A stretch of 64,000 nucleotides of DNA from a beta proteobacterium AAP99. Its GTDB lineage: Bacteria; Pseudomonadota; Gammaproteobacteria; Burkholderiales; Burkholderiaceae_C. A program made the translations under genes and the position numbers. Every line of letters starts with the position of its first letter. The first letter of the stretch is position 1. The notes under the pieces are model-generated. The model saw only the letters and a program-made list of their open reading frames with translations, did not search any database and was not told the origin of the DNA. This document shows, in pieces, positions 17,778 to 28,921 of this stretch. Location: assembly GCA_001295775.1 (NCBI GenBank), contig LJIA01000006.1, positions 1-64,000 on the forward strand. The letters are read 5' to 3'.

Positions 17778-18334
17778 AATATAAGGCCAGCGAACGCTGG
17801 CCTTTCTCTTTTCTGCCCAAGAAGCAGAGCGCCTGCGCGCTCTGCGTGGGGACTCGAAAGGTAAGGCTTGCAAGCCTTGCCGGGGTCGCGCTAAGCGTGA
17901 CCGAGTCCAACAGGCACCAAATACATGGCCAGCGAACGCTGGCCTTTCTCTTTTCTGCCCAAGAAGCAGAGCGCCTGCGCGCTCTGCGTGGGGACTCGAA
18001 AGGCAAGGCTTGCAAGCCTTGCCGGGGTCGCGCTAAGCGTGACCGAGTCCAACAGGCACCAAATACATGGCCAGCGAACGCTGGCCTTTCTCTTTTCTGC
18101 CCAAGAAGCAGAGCGCCTGCGCGCTCTGCGTGGGGACTCGAAAGGCAAGGCTTGCAAGCCTTGCCGGGGTCGCGCTAAGCGTGACCGAGTCCAACAGGCA
18201 CCAAATACATGGCCAGCGAACGCTGGCCTTTCTCTTTTCTGCCCAAGAAGCAGAGCGCCTGCGCGCTCTGCGTGGGGACTCGAAAGGCAAGGCTTGCAAG
18301 CCTTGCATGGGTTGCTCGAAGCGTGACAGAGTCC
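17773..18334 (+). repeat. Four tandem 142-bp repeats derived from tRNA-Leu 3' end
   Basis: Four nearly identical copies with a period of exactly 142 bases (boundaries at 17773, 17915, 18057 and 18199; the last copy loses identity at 18334). Each copy holds the hairpin GGCCAGCG/CGCTGGCC with a pyrimidine run, a GCAGAGCGC/GCGCTCTGC hairpin, the palindrome GCAAGGCTTGCAAGCCTTGC (GTAAGG in copy 1) and a closing segment CGAGTCCAACAGGCACCAAATA. That segment resembles the tRNA's own T-arm and CCA end (CGAGTCC...GGGCACCAAATA). The arrangement parallels the repeats behind E. coli tyrT. All reading frames here are open by composition and I call no protein. Confidence 0.9.
17783..17814 (+). terminator. 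Intrinsic terminator of tRNA-Leu
   Basis: Nine-bp stem AAGGCCAGC/GCTGGCCTT with a GAAC loop, followed by TTCTCTTTTCT. The hairpin and pyrimidine run recur in each downstream repeat copy (about 17927, 18069 and 18211), giving four terminators in series. Confidence 0.8.
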
Positions 18335-18359
18335 CGAACCTCGCCGCCCTCGATGCAGT

Positions 18360-18896
18360 TCAGGCGGCCCTGCCCTTCTTGACCCATGCAGCAAGCTGAT
18401 TGGGTCGGAGGGTGTCGTAGTCTTCGAAGGGCTGATGAATCCACGGGTTCGTCGCGAGAAAGTCGACGTAGTAGTCAGGCTTCACCTTGCTGCACGCCTT
18501 CCACCAGATGACGGCCGTGCGCACTTCCGTGACCTGCGTGTAGTGCTCGCGCAGGTGCATGCCCACCCGCTCCAGCGTCACGCCTGAGTCCACCAGGTCG
18601 TCAACCACAAGCACGCGCCCGCCGAACTCGCCTTTGGTCATAGTGATGTACTTGGAGATGTCCAGATCACCCTGCATCTTCCCGCCGGCGGCCCGGTAGG
18701 AGCTGGTCGAAAGAATCGCGAGCGGCACATCGAAGATGCGCGACATCACATCGCCCACGCGCAGTCCGCCGCGCGCAAGACACAGGATCTGGTCGAACGC
18801 ATAGCCCGACTCGTGCACGATGAGCGCGAGACGCTCAACGAGGTGGTTGTAGTCGTCCCAGGTGACCCAAAGGTCGGAGTCCGTGCTGTGCGACAT
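18360..18896 (-). CDS. Phosphoribosyltransferase (purine salvage type)
   Basis: A 178-residue type I phosphoribosyltransferase that would transfer ribose-5-phosphate from PRPP to a purine base. The PRPP loop RVLVVDDLVDSGVTLE is clear near the middle, and LCLARGGLRVGDVMSR is the preceding pyrophosphate-contact loop. The start lies 7 bases after the purA stop, so the two genes are probably co-transcribed and both serve purine metabolism. Xanthine-guanine or hypoxanthine specificity cannot be settled from sequence. Confidence 0.85.
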   Translation of the reverse strand: MSHSTDSDLWVTWDDYNHLVERLALIVHESGYAFDQILCLARGGLRVGDVMSRIFDVPLAILSTSSYRAAGGKMQGDLDISKYITMTKGEFGGRVLVVDDLVDSGVTLERVGMHLREHYTQVTEVRTAVIWWKACSKVKPDYYVDFLATNPWIHQPFEDYDTLRPNQLAAWVKKGRAA

Positions 18897-18903
18897 GCGA
18901 GCC

Positions 18904-20244
<1,341 letters not shown>

Positions 20245-20260
20245 TCAGTAGCGCGGGAGC

Positions 20261-21415
20261 TCAGTCACGCACTCGAACAATCCAGCCTGCATCACCGCGG
20301 ACGAGCTCCCGGTCGTAGGCGAATTCGTCGTGCTCATGCAGCGCTCCCGGGAATTCCACGACCACGATCTCGCCATCTGCACGCAACCGTGCGACAGCGT
20401 CGCGCCACGCCGCGTCGTCGGTCCATGGGGCGGAGATAGCTCGCGCCGGCGCCGGTGCGGCAAGCAGTCGTGACAGATCGCGAAGATCCATGGAGAACCC
20501 TGTGGCAGCCCGCGCGCGCCCGAACTGGCTGCTGGCAGTGTCGTACCGACCACCGCGCGCCAGTGCTGCAGCCCCGCCGGGAGCGAACACCGCAAAGGTA
20601 ATCCCGTTGTGGTACCCGTAGCTATGGGTATCGGCAAGATCAAACAGAACCTGCGCGCGCCCTGCGATCGCGTTCGCGACGCGGTCCAGGTCGGCGAAAG
20701 CTTGCACTGATGAGGGATGCCGCGCCTCAATCCGCGTGCGGCAGGCGTTCAGTCTGACACTCTGAGGTGGCCCGGCTGCATCCAGCAGCGCGAGCAAATC
20801 CGCACCGACCTGCGTGTCCGGTAACTGCTCCAACGCCGCGCGGTCCTTTCGAACCAGGGCATTCGCTGCTGCTTCGCGCCAGTCACTGCCATTGGCAGCC
20901 GCGCCAAGCACGGCTTGCACGATGCCCACATGAGACACACTGACTACCAGCGGTTCATCTGTCACGCGACGCAAAAGACTCAGCGCAAGTTCGAGAATCT
21001 CGAGATCAGCATGAATACCGGGATAGCCATAAAGCTCGGCGCCGAGCTGGATCGGCTCTCTTGAGCCGAGCGGCGTCCTCGGCGTAGTGTGCAGAAGATG
21101 TCCGCAGTAGGCGAGCCGCGTGACGCCGCTACGGTTGAGCAGATGCGCGTCAATCCGAGCAGCCTGAGGCGTGATGTCGGCGCGCACGCCCATTGTCCGG
21201 CCTGACAACTGATCGACCAGCTTGAAGATGCTGGACTCCAGATCCCGGCCGACGCCCGTGATCAGTGACTCCAGATACTCAAGCAACGGCGGCTGGATCA
21301 ACTCATAGCCATGGCTGCGAAAGATGTCGAGCGCCACCCGACGAAGCTCCTCGAGTTTGCGGGCCTCGGCAGGCAGGACGTCAGCGACGTGATCAGGAAG
21401 GCGCCAGAGCGGCAT
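20261..21415 (-). CDS. hisZ: ATP phosphoribosyltransferase regulatory subunit HisZ
   Basis: A 384-residue HisRS-like protein lacking tRNA charging; with short HisG it forms the first enzyme of histidine synthesis and gives it feedback control. The start MPLWRLPDHVADVLPAEARKLEEL is typical for the family and lies after an intrinsic terminator, whereas an upstream in-frame extension (to 21508) would read through that hairpin. Class II aminoacyl-tRNA-synthetase-like motifs include RADITPQAARID. No hisG is present in the window. Followed closely by purA. Confidence 0.93.
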   Translation of the reverse strand: MPLWRLPDHVADVLPAEARKLEELRRVALDIFRSHGYELIQPPLLEYLESLITGVGRDLESSIFKLVDQLSGRTMGVRADITPQAARIDAHLLNRSGVTRLAYCGHLLHTTPRTPLGSREPIQLGAELYGYPGIHADLEILELALSLLRRVTDEPLVVSVSHVGIVQAVLGAAANGSDWREAAANALVRKDRAALEQLPDTQVGADLLALLDAAGPPQSVRLNACRTRIEARHPSSVQAFADLDRVANAIAGRAQVLFDLADTHSYGYHNGITFAVFAPGGAAALARGGRYDTASSQFGRARAATGFSMDLRDLSRLLAAPAPARAISAPWTDDAAWRDAVARLRADGEIVVVEFPGALHEHDEFAYDRELVRGDAGWIVRVRD

Positions 21416-21444
21416 GTGCAGAGCGACGATCGTTTTCGGAAGAA

Positions 21445-21478
21445 CAAAAGAAAAACGGCTGCCCGCGAGAGCAGCCGT
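21445..21478 (-). terminator. Intrinsic terminator after the hflKC unit
   Basis: Read on the minus strand: 8-bp stem ACGGCTGC/GCAGCCGT with an 8-base loop, followed by TTTTTCTTTTG. It lies between the DUF2065 gene and hisZ, so most transcripts from hflK-hflC should end here and hisZ needs its own start or read-through. Confidence 0.85.
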
Positions 21479-21529
21479 ACTGGATTTTCCCATGAAGCGG
21501 CCCCGCAATCAAACGGGGTGGATGTCCGC

Positions 21530-21715
21530 CTAACTGAACGAAACCAAAAGCGAGGCCCCTAGTACCACGGCGATCAGACCAATCGTACGAAGCTGCCCAT
21601 CACGCAGGCCGATCAGTCGACTGAAGGTGTCCTTCCATGCCTGAGGAGCAAGCAGTGGGAACAGACCTTCGATGACGAGCAGCAGCCCGAAGGCCAGCAG
21701 CAGTGCCTGCCCCAC
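21530..21715 (-). CDS. DUF2065 small membrane protein (YjeT-like)
   Basis: A 61-residue protein with two predicted transmembrane helices (ALLLAFGLLLVIEGLFPLL and IGLIAVVLGASLLVSF) joined by a short loop with the conserved run W-K-D-T-F-x-R-L/I. It starts with GTG, whose first base is the last base of the hflC stop, so translation is probably coupled. The family usually follows hflC; its function is unknown. Confidence 0.85.
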   Translation of the reverse strand: MGQALLLAFGLLLVIEGLFPLLAPQAWKDTFSRLIGLRDGQLRTIGLIAVVLGASLLVSFS

Positions 21716-22620
21716 TAGCGACGCGCACCGGTCGCGGCCGGATTGCGCATGTACCGGAAGAACTCGCTGGACGGGTCGAGCACCATGACATCGTTGCGGG
21801 ACTTGAAGCTCTGGCGATAGGCCTCCAGGCTCCGGTAGAACGCGGCAAACTCCGGGTTGGCCGAGAAGGCCTGGGCGTACAAAGCAGTCGCCTGCGCGTC
21901 CCCTTCACCTTTGATGCGCTGCGCCTCGCGATAGGCCTCTGCTAGGATCACCTCACGCTGCCGGTCTGCATCTGCGCGAATCTTCTCGCCTTCGGCGGCT
22001 CCACCTGCGCGCTGCTCATTGGCCACGCGCTTGCGCTCGGCTTCCATGCGGCGGAATACGGCCTCGCTGATCTCCGGTACGAAGTCGACCCGCTTCAGGC
22101 GCACGTCGACAATCTCGACACCGAGCGTCTTGACGCGCTCCTGCACGGCCGCACGCACCTCCTCCATGATCTTGTCGCGCTCGCGAGAGGTCACGTCGTT
22201 GATCGTGCGCTTGTTGATCGCCTGCTGCATTGCGTCACGAACCAAAGCAGCCAAGCGGTCATCCGCAGCACGTTCAGGCACCGAACCCGGACGAACAACC
22301 GTGCCGAAGCTCTGATAGAACACCCGCGGGTCGGCAATGCGCCACTTGATGAACGAATCAATCTGCAGGTTCTTCTTTTCAGAGGTCTGCACACGTTCTG
22401 CATCAGGTGTGTCGATGGTCAGGATGCGCTTGTCGTAGTAGCGCACATTCTGAAATGGTGGCGGCAGCTTGAAGTACAGGCCAGGTTCGCTCTTTACAGA
22501 ACGAATCTCGCCGAGCGCAAACACAAGCGCGAACTGTCGCTGGTCGACGATGAACATCATCGTTGAGCCGACGAACACGAGCAAAAGCACTCCAAACAGC
22601 GCAGCAATAAGACGATACAT
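21715..22620 (-). CDS. hflC: FtsH modulator HflC
   Basis: A 301-residue SPFH/prohibitin-family protein. One N-terminal membrane helix (LIAALFGVLLLVFVGSTMMFIV) is followed by a periplasmic SPFH domain and a long helical region (IMEEVRAAVQERVKTLGVEIVDVRLKRVDF, then EAERKRVANEQRAGGAAEGEKIRADADRQ by outline). With HflK it forms a cage around the membrane protease FtsH and limits its access to substrates. It starts directly after the hflK stop. Confidence 0.97.
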   Translation of the reverse strand: MYRLIAALFGVLLLVFVGSTMMFIVDQRQFALVFALGEIRSVKSEPGLYFKLPPPFQNVRYYDKRILTIDTPDAERVQTSEKKNLQIDSFIKWRIADPRVFYQSFGTVVRPGSVPERAADDRLAALVRDAMQQAINKRTINDVTSRERDKIMEEVRAAVQERVKTLGVEIVDVRLKRVDFVPEISEAVFRRMEAERKRVANEQRAGGAAEGEKIRADADRQREVILAEAYREAQRIKGEGDAQATALYAQAFSANPEFAAFYRSLEAYRQSFKSRNDVMVLDPSSEFFRYMRNPAATGARR

Positions 22621-23865
22621 TTAGCGGGCCTCCCGATTACGGAGCATGTCCGCGGTGCTCTGCTGCTGAGCAGGTGCTTGCTGCGCAGGTGCCTGCGTCG
22701 GCGCTTGCACGGTGACCGTCCCCGAGGCGGCACGAGTCGCTTCTGCGCTGGTCTGCGCCATGATCTTGTCAAGCGGCAGGTACAGGAGATTGTTTCCCTG
22801 GCGACTCTCCACCAGAACCTTGGTGGTGTTGGAGAAGATCTCCTGCATTGCGTCGATGTACATGCGATCTCTCGTCACGGCGGGTGCGCGGTTGTACTCA
22901 CCCACGACGGCACGGAAGCGTGATGCATCACCGCGGGCAGTCTCGACCACACGGGACTTGTGACCTTCAGCCTGCTGCATCAGACGCGAAGCCGCACCCT
23001 TGGCGCGCGGAATCACATCATTCGCATAGGCCTGCCCCTCGTTGATGGCACGCTCACGGTCTTGGCCAGCCTTCACGGCGTCATCGAATGCCGCTTGCAC
23101 CTGCTCTGGGGGCTGCGCATTCTGAATCGCTACCGCGAGGATTTCGATGCCCGTCCCATAGCGGTCGATCAGGCTCTGCATGCGCTTGCTCACGTCGCCC
23201 GCGATGGTTGAACGCGATTCGTAGAGAACAGAGTCCATCGTCATTCGGCCCACCACCTCGCGCATCGCGCTTTCAGCGGCCTGCTGGACGGCGTCCTCCG
23301 GGGACGCAGAATTGAACAGGAAATCGCGGGCGCCGTCGCCCTTGATCCGGTACTGGACCTCGTACTGGATGTCGACGATGTTTTCATCGTCCGTCAGCAT
23401 CAGGGCTTCACGAGTGCGCTGAGCGCGAGCCTTGGTGCCAATCTCGACCTTGCGCACCTGCGCCACCTTCACGATTTCGTGCTGCTGAATCGGATAAGGC
23501 AGTCTCATTTGCAGGCCTGCACCAGTCGTGCTGCGGTACTTGCCAAACTGCGTGATGACTGCAGCTTCGCCTTCATTGACGATGAAGATGCCGCTGCCCA
23601 GCCAAATCACCGCGGCCACGCCCAGCACCACCGCCACACCGGCACCGGCAGCCTTCGGAGATGGCCCACCGCTGCGGCTGCCACCGGAGTCGGAGCCACC
23701 CCCGGTTCCGCCGCGGAACACGTTGTTCAACCTTTTTTGGAAGTCGCGCCACAGCTCATCGAGATCTGGCGGGCCTTGGTTGAGGATGCCCAGGCGGGCT
23801 GAGAGCCACTGCCCAAGGCGTGACACACCAGATTTGGCAGTGCTCAGCATGGAGTTGGAGGTCAT
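22621..23865 (-). CDS. hflK: FtsH modulator HflK
   Basis: A 414-residue SPFH-family partner of HflC. It has a Gly/Ser-rich cytoplasmic N-terminus (GGTGGGSDSGGSRSGG), one membrane helix (about residues 75-100), the SPFH domain and a C-terminal Gln/Ala-rich tail (QAPTQAPAQQAPAQQQ). Part of the hfq-hflX-hflK-hflC order known from many proteobacteria, here with hflX 150 bases upstream. Confidence 0.97.
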   Translation of the reverse strand: MTSNSMLSTAKSGVSRLGQWLSARLGILNQGPPDLDELWRDFQKRLNNVFRGGTGGGSDSGGSRSGGPSPKAAGAGVAVVLGVAAVIWLGSGIFIVNEGEAAVITQFGKYRSTTGAGLQMRLPYPIQQHEIVKVAQVRKVEIGTKARAQRTREALMLTDDENIVDIQYEVQYRIKGDGARDFLFNSASPEDAVQQAAESAMREVVGRMTMDSVLYESRSTIAGDVSKRMQSLIDRYGTGIEILAVAIQNAQPPEQVQAAFDDAVKAGQDRERAINEGQAYANDVIPRAKGAASRLMQQAEGHKSRVVETARGDASRFRAVVGEYNRAPAVTRDRMYIDAMQEIFSNTTKVLVESRQGNNLLYLPLDKIMAQTSAEATRAASGTVTVQAPTQAPAQQAPAQQQSTADMLRNREAR

Positions 23866-24014
23866 CGGTCAGGTAGGAACTTTGGGCACAGATGGTGGCC
23901 CGTTCTTTGGTATCAAGCCTTGTGGCAGATCACGACAGCATGGGGAAACCCGCAAAGGCGCGCTGCCAACGCAGATTGACCTGAAGGCATTCTATGCCGG
24001 ATCGAATCCAGGGC

Positions 24015-25181
24015 TCAGCGATCAGACCCCAGAGGAATCCCGCCTGCAAAGATCTCGGCCATCTGCATCTGGGACGATTCGTCGCGACGAGTCTCGACTT
24101 GCTGAACGCGGCTTCGAGCCTTCGCGAGCAGCTGCTCGCGCAGCAGCTCGACACCGGCACCGGTCCGAGCAGACAGGTACAACTCGCCGACCGCGGCTCG
24201 GCCATCGTCGGCAAGATCGCGCCAACGCGGCGGTACACCCGTCACGTCGATCTTGTTGAGAACATGAATGCAGGGGATATCGTCCGCACCGATTTCCTGC
24301 AGCACTGACTCCACCTGAGCGATCTGGACATCACGCGACTCGCTGGATGCATCGATAACGTGAAGCAGCAGGTCAGCGTGCACCGTTTCCTCGAGGGTCG
24401 CCTTGAAGGCTTCGACCAGCTGGTGGGGCAGCTCTCGGATGAAGCCCACTGTATCGGCCAACGAGATCTGCACCCCATCGCCGAGATAGACCCGCCGCGT
24501 CGTGGTGTCCAACGTGGCAAACAGCTGGTCTGCGGAATAGACGCCCGCGTGCGTGAGCTGATTGAAGAGCGTGGACTTTCCGGCGTTCGTGTAGCCCACG
24601 AGCGAGACCTTGAACACCTCTCCCCGGCTTCTGGCGCGGCGCTGCGTCTCCCGTTGCTTCTGGAGCCGCGCCAAATCAGCGCTCAGACGCTTGACGCGCG
24701 CATCGAGCATGCGACGGTCGAGCTCGAGCTGCTTCTCACCGGGGCCTCGCATACCGACCCCGCCCTTCTGGCGCTCCAGGTGGCTCCACTGTCGCACAAG
24801 GCGCGAGGAGAGATGCCGCAGCTGAGCAAGTTCGACTTGCAGCTTGCCTTCATGGCTTTGGGCACGCAGGGCAAAGATGTCGAGAATCAGCGTGGTGCGA
24901 TCGACAACCCGAACTTCGAACACTCTCTGCAGATTGCGTTGCTGGGCCGGCGTCAGCGCATGATTGAAGATCACGCCGTCAGCAGGCAGCGTCTTGACCG
25001 GGCCCGCTATTTCAGCCGCCTTGCCGCTGCCGATGAATAGCGAAGCATCCGGTCGAGACCGTTTGCCAATGGATTCATGAACAACCTCTGCCCCCGCGGA
25101 CTCAGCGAGCAGCCTCAATTCTGCGAAGCTGTCGCCGAAGTCTTTGTCTCCGAAATCCACGCCGACGAGAATGAAGCGCAT
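24015..25181 (-). CDS. hflX: Ribosome-splitting GTPase HflX
   Basis: A 388-residue GTPase that binds and splits stalled 70S ribosomes. The N-terminal domain (FNHALTPAQQRNLQ), the glycine-rich helix linker GVGMRGPGEKQLE and the G domain with G1 GYTNAGKST, G3 DTVGF and G4 NKID are all present. The ATG chosen gives MRFILVGVDFG; a TTG two codons earlier is possible. Downstream of hfq on the same strand (103 bases). Confidence 0.96.
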   Translation of the reverse strand: MRFILVGVDFGDKDFGDSFAELRLLAESAGAEVVHESIGKRSRPDASLFIGSGKAAEIAGPVKTLPADGVIFNHALTPAQQRNLQRVFEVRVVDRTTLILDIFALRAQSHEGKLQVELAQLRHLSSRLVRQWSHLERQKGGVGMRGPGEKQLELDRRMLDARVKRLSADLARLQKQRETQRRARSRGEVFKVSLVGYTNAGKSTLFNQLTHAGVYSADQLFATLDTTTRRVYLGDGVQISLADTVGFIRELPHQLVEAFKATLEETVHADLLLHVIDASSESRDVQIAQVESVLQEIGADDIPCIHVLNKIDVTGVPPRWRDLADDGRAAVGELYLSARTGAGVELLREQLLAKARSRVQQVETRRDESSQMQMAEIFAGGIPLGSDR

Positions 25182-25284
25182 CAACAATCGGCTCTAAGCG
25201 GAGCTAGAGCGCGCGAATGAATCTCGAGCAGTGCTCCAGACTGGCGTCGCGCCTGACGGCTCAACGGGCGAGGCTCGACCCAAC

Positions 25285-25527
25285 TCAAGATGCGGCTTCG
25301 CTGCCACCATCCGTGCTGAAGTTGACGGCACGTGCAGGCACGACGGTGCTGATGGCGTGCTTGTAGACCATTTGGGTCACGGTATTGCGAAGCAGAACCA
25401 CATATTGATCGAACGATTCAATGTGGCCCTGAAGCTTGATCCCGTTCACCAGATAGATCGAGACCGGGACATGCTCCTTTCGAAGCTGATTGAGGAACGG
25501 GTCTTGTAGCGCTTGCCCTTTGTTCAT
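25285..25527 (-). CDS. hfq: RNA chaperone Hfq
   Basis: An 80-residue Sm-like protein that forms a hexamer pairing small RNAs with mRNAs. The Sm1 motif ([25 protein letters not shown] by outline) and Sm2 motif [10 protein letters not shown] are intact, including the QDPFLN N-terminus that forms the U-rich RNA site. The C-terminal tail is short, as usual in betaproteobacteria. Transcribed after der, with 130 bases between. Confidence 0.98.
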   Translation of the reverse strand: MNKGQALQDPFLNQLRKEHVPVSIYLVNGIKLQGHIESFDQYVVLLRNTVTQMVYKHAISTVVPARAVNFSTDGGSEAAS

Positions 25528-25657
25528 GCCTTACTCCTGGCTTTGTGGGTGTGGTTAGTTGCCTTTGGGGCCGGCTCTTTGGCCGACGGCCGATTCTCGC
25601 GAGATTCGTGCCAGCGCGTCAATTCTGCAACGCAAGCTGAATGGCAATGCTGCGGAA

Positions 25658-27007
25658 TCAGTCCGTGAAGGGGTTGCTGCTGGAACGGAACTCGATACGC
25701 AATGGAGTGCCCGGCAGCTTGAAAGTTTCCCGAAAGCGGCCTTCCAGGTAGCGCCGGTAGGCGGCAGACACGCCATCCAGCGCGTTGCCGTGAATGACGA
25801 TGAGCGGGGGGTTCTGCCCCCCTTGGTGGGCGTAGCGCAGCTTGGGCCGATGCAGCCCCTTGCGGGCCGGTTGCTGCTGCTCGACGGCGGCCTGAAGCGC
25901 ACGCGTCAGCTTTGGTGTGGACAACTTTGCAAACGCCGCAGCAAATGCGCCATCCACAGACTGCATGAGGGCGCCCAGTCCGTGGGACTTGAGCGCCGAC
26001 ACGTTGTGGACGTTCGCGAAGTGGAGGAACGCGAGCTTGCGGCGCAATTCGGAGCGGGCGAGCTCCCGCGCCTGATCGTCCATGTCGTCCCACTTGTTCA
26101 GAGCAACAACAATCGCGCGGCCGGTCTCGAGCACGTAGCCGGCGATGTGCGCATCCTGATCCGTGATCGCCTCGCGCGCATCAATCATCAGGATTGCCAC
26201 GTTGCAGTCGTCAATCGCTTGCAGGGTCTTGACCACGGAAAACTTCTCAATGGCCTCAAACACCTTGCCCTTGCGGCGCAGGCCAGCCGTGTCGATCAGC
26301 ACATAGGGTTTTCCGCCGCGCGAGAACGGCACTTCTATGGCGTCTCGGGTCGTGCCCGGTGCATCAAATGCAATTACTCGCTCTTCGCCGACCAGCGAGT
26401 TGATCAAAGTCGACTTCCCGACGTTGGGCCGGCCCACGATGGCTATTCGAGGAATCCGCGGTCCACGTTCGGCTTCCTCGCCATCGGTATCAACGTCTTC
26501 CGGCTCTTCCGGGGCCGGCAAATGCTGGAACACCTGTTCCAGCACGCTGCGCACCCCATCGCCGTGCGCGCTCGACAACGGATGCGGCTCTCCTAGGCCC
26601 AATTCATAGAACACGGACGTCACGCCCGTGAGCGCCATGCCTTCGGTCTTGTTGACAGCGAGCACCACGGGGCGCCCACGCGTGCGCAGGGTCTCCGCAA
26701 TATCGAAATCGTGACGCGTCAGGCCGCTCCGCCCATCTGTCAGGAAGATGACGACGTCCGCTTCGTCGATGGCCTGCAGCGTCTGCTTGGCCATTTCGCG
26801 CAGGATGCCTTCCTTGACGATCGGTTCGAAGCCCCCTGTGTCGATGCAGATGAATTCACGGCCGTCAAACTTGGCATTGCCGTAGTGGCGATCCCGAGTC
26901 AGACCGGCATAGTCCGCAACGATGGCATCTCGCGACCGGGTCAGGCGGTTGAACAGGGTCGACTTGCCGACATTCGGCCTGCCAACGATCGCGACGATGG
27001 GCTTCAT
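25658..27007 (-). CDS. der: Ribosome-assembly GTPase Der (EngA)
   Basis: A 449-residue protein with two GTPase domains in tandem, each opening with GRPNVGKST (about residues 8-16 and again after an acidic linker [14 protein letters not shown]), and a C-terminal KH-like domain (about 360-449). It acts in late 50S subunit assembly. G3 (DTGG, DTAG) and G4 (NKTE, NKWD) motifs are present. The ATG giving [12 protein letters not shown] is the family start; the longer upstream frame would overlap bamB. Confidence 0.98.
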   Translation of the reverse strand: MKPIVAIVGRPNVGKSTLFNRLTRSRDAIVADYAGLTRDRHYGNAKFDGREFICIDTGGFEPIVKEGILREMAKQTLQAIDEADVVIFLTDGRSGLTRHDFDIAETLRTRGRPVVLAVNKTEGMALTGVTSVFYELGLGEPHPLSSAHGDGVRSVLEQVFQHLPAPEEPEDVDTDGEEAERGPRIPRIAIVGRPNVGKSTLINSLVGEERVIAFDAPGTTRDAIEVPFSRGGKPYVLIDTAGLRRKGKVFEAIEKFSVVKTLQAIDDCNVAILMIDAREAITDQDAHIAGYVLETGRAIVVALNKWDDMDDQARELARSELRRKLAFLHFANVHNVSALKSHGLGALMQSVDGAFAAAFAKLSTPKLTRALQAAVEQQQPARKGLHRPKLRYAHQGGQNPPLIVIHGNALDGVSAAYRRYLEGRFRETFKLPGTPLRIEFRSSSNPFTD

Positions 27008-27026
27008 GCTGCGCTTTCGCTCGGAC

Positions 27027-28199
27027 CTACTTGACCGAAAACGCGAAGATCGCGCCGGAACGGTTCTGTACCACCAGCAGCCGCTGACCCGCAACTTCCA
27101 GCGCTATGGGTGCCCCACTGTGTGGTCGACTGCCAGCCTGGGTCCGTCCGATGATCTCGCCCTTGTCGGTGGACAGAAGGTGCAGGTAGCCCTCGAAGTC
27201 GCCCACTGCCACGGCGCCGGGCATCACAGCCGGTGCCGTCAGCTGACGATACGCCAGCGCTTCATTCTTCCAGACACTCACTCCGGCCGCACTGAAGGCC
27301 GATACATGCGACTTGTCGTCCGTGGCGTAGATCGCGCCGTTGCCGGCCGCCAGACCGACGTTCGACGAAAAGTCGCGCTGCCAGCTGGTCCGCCCATCTC
27401 GCACATTGATGCATCCCACCTTGCCCTGGTAGCTCGCCACGCAGAACTCGCCGGACAGGCCGCCGACCGCCGGCATGATGTCGCTGATCCGCTCCACTTC
27501 ATTCGAGCCCTTGGGCTGGGCAAAGGTCGTCTCCCAGCGAACCTGCCCGTCGCGACTGCCCAGCGCAATGACACGCCCCGCGGGCAGGCCCACGAGGAAG
27601 CCGCCGCGTACACCGATGACGGGGCTTGGCACGCGCAGGGTCAGTGACGGCGCTGCGCGCTGAACGACCCAACGGCGGCGCCCATCTGCGGCGTCGAATC
27701 CGACCAGACGACCATCGGTCGTCAGCGTCGCGATGATGCCGTCGGCGACGGCAGGCGTGGAGATGATTTCGGCATTCAGGCTGCTCTTCCAGAGCTGCTT
27801 GCCACTTGCCAGATCCCAGGCAATCACGTCGCCCTGGCGCGTGGCGGCAGCGACGAGCGTTCCATCGCTGGCCGCGCCGGTCGTCAGTACGGACTCAGCA
27901 GCCAGAGTCTGCACGACGCTTCCGTTTGCGGGATCAATGACACGCACGCTGCGCCCCTGCGCGGCGAATACACGAGGCCCGGCAGAAGTGCCAACGATGG
28001 TCAGCGCACCTGCGGGGCTGTCATCGCCGCCGAGCTGCCATGCCGAGTTCAGCGCCATGGTCGCGTTGACGTTTGTGAGCTCGGCCGGCTTGAACTTCGG
28101 CTCATCCTTAAACGGATTGAGCGATCCGCAGCCGGCAAGCGTGATCAGGCCACTGCCGAGCAGGGCCAGCAATGCGCGGCGCGAGGAGTAGATCATCAT
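27027..28199 (-). CDS. bamB: Outer-membrane assembly lipoprotein BamB
   Basis: A 390-residue eight-bladed beta-propeller lipoprotein of the BAM complex, which inserts beta-barrel proteins in the outer membrane. Signal peptide and lipobox LAGC sit near residues 10-25. PQQ-like blades recur (for example [43 protein letters not shown]). Two adjacent ATG codons are possible starts. It lies between the yfgM-like gene and der, the usual order in beta- and gammaproteobacteria. Confidence 0.95.
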   Translation of the reverse strand: MMIYSSRRALLALLGSGLITLAGCGSLNPFKDEPKFKPAELTNVNATMALNSAWQLGGDDSPAGALTIVGTSAGPRVFAAQGRSVRVIDPANGSVVQTLAAESVLTTGAASDGTLVAAATRQGDVIAWDLASGKQLWKSSLNAEIISTPAVADGIIATLTTDGRLVGFDAADGRRRWVVQRAAPSLTLRVPSPVIGVRGGFLVGLPAGRVIALGSRDGQVRWETTFAQPKGSNEVERISDIMPAVGGLSGEFCVASYQGKVGCINVRDGRTSWQRDFSSNVGLAAGNGAIYATDDKSHVSAFSAAGVSVWKNEALAYRQLTAPAVMPGAVAVGDFEGYLHLLSTDKGEIIGRTQAGSRPHSGAPIALEVAGQRLLVVQNRSGAIFAFSVK

Positions 28200-28234
28200 G
28201 TGTACGGTTCCGGAGTAGAGGAGCGAGCGTGTGC

Positions 28235-28891
28235 TCAGGCGGCCTTTGCGGCCGGCACTTCGCCACCGACACCTTCGAGCTTCTGCTGAATCAGGCCGCG
28301 CAGAGGATCGCGCTCTTCGAGCTTGTTCCAAGCTTCCAGGTAGGCAGCGCGAGCTTCTTCCAGCTTGCCCTGGGCTGCGAGTACATCACCACGGCGGTCA
28401 CTGACGAGCGGCGCCAGCTTTTCAATCTTGGGCGGCGAGAGCAGCGCAAGCGCAGCGTCAAACTGCTTTTCATCCAGCAGCAGACCGGCCAGGCGAACGC
28501 GAGCCACGGTCTTGTAGGACTCGTCACGCCCCTTGTCGATGACCCATTGAAGCTGTGCCTTTGCGGAGTTCAGATCCTTGCTCTCAACAAAGAGATGGGC
28601 GGCTTGAAGTGCAGCCATCTGGCCGTAGACCGTCTTCCCGTATTCGGACACAAGCTTGCCCGCGGCATCCTTGCCGGCCGCAACGTTCTTGTCGCGGATC
28701 GCCTTTTCCAGCGCCTCGTACACGACGCCTGCCTCGGCCGCCTGCTTGCGCTGCCAGTACTGCCAGCCCATGTACGCGGCGACGCCCGCGAGGATGATCG
28801 TGAGCAGCCAGGTCACGGCATTGCCGTACTTCGCCCAGAGCGCCTTTACCTGGGCAATCTGTTCCTGTTCTTCGAGATCGTATGCAGCCAT
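28235..28891 (-). CDS. YfgM-family TPR membrane protein
   Basis: A 218-residue protein with a cytoplasmic N-terminus, one transmembrane helix (TWLLTIILAGVAAYMGWQYW, about residues 27-46) and a periplasmic TPR-like region (about 60-205). In E. coli, YfgM binds the chaperone PpiD and the Sec translocon. Position between hisS and bamB matches that gene order exactly. It starts about 30 bases after hisS. Confidence 0.92.
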   Translation of the reverse strand: MAAYDLEEQEQIAQVKALWAKYGNAVTWLLTIILAGVAAYMGWQYWQRKQAAEAGVVYEALEKAIRDKNVAAGKDAAGKLVSEYGKTVYGQMAALQAAHLFVESKDLNSAKAQLQWVIDKGRDESYKTVARVRLAGLLLDEKQFDAALALLSPPKIEKLAPLVSDRRGDVLAAQGKLEEARAAYLEAWNKLEERDPLRGLIQQKLEGVGGEVPAAKAA

Positions 28892-28921
28892 GTCGTAAAT
28901 CCGTATCAGGCAGGGGTGTAA

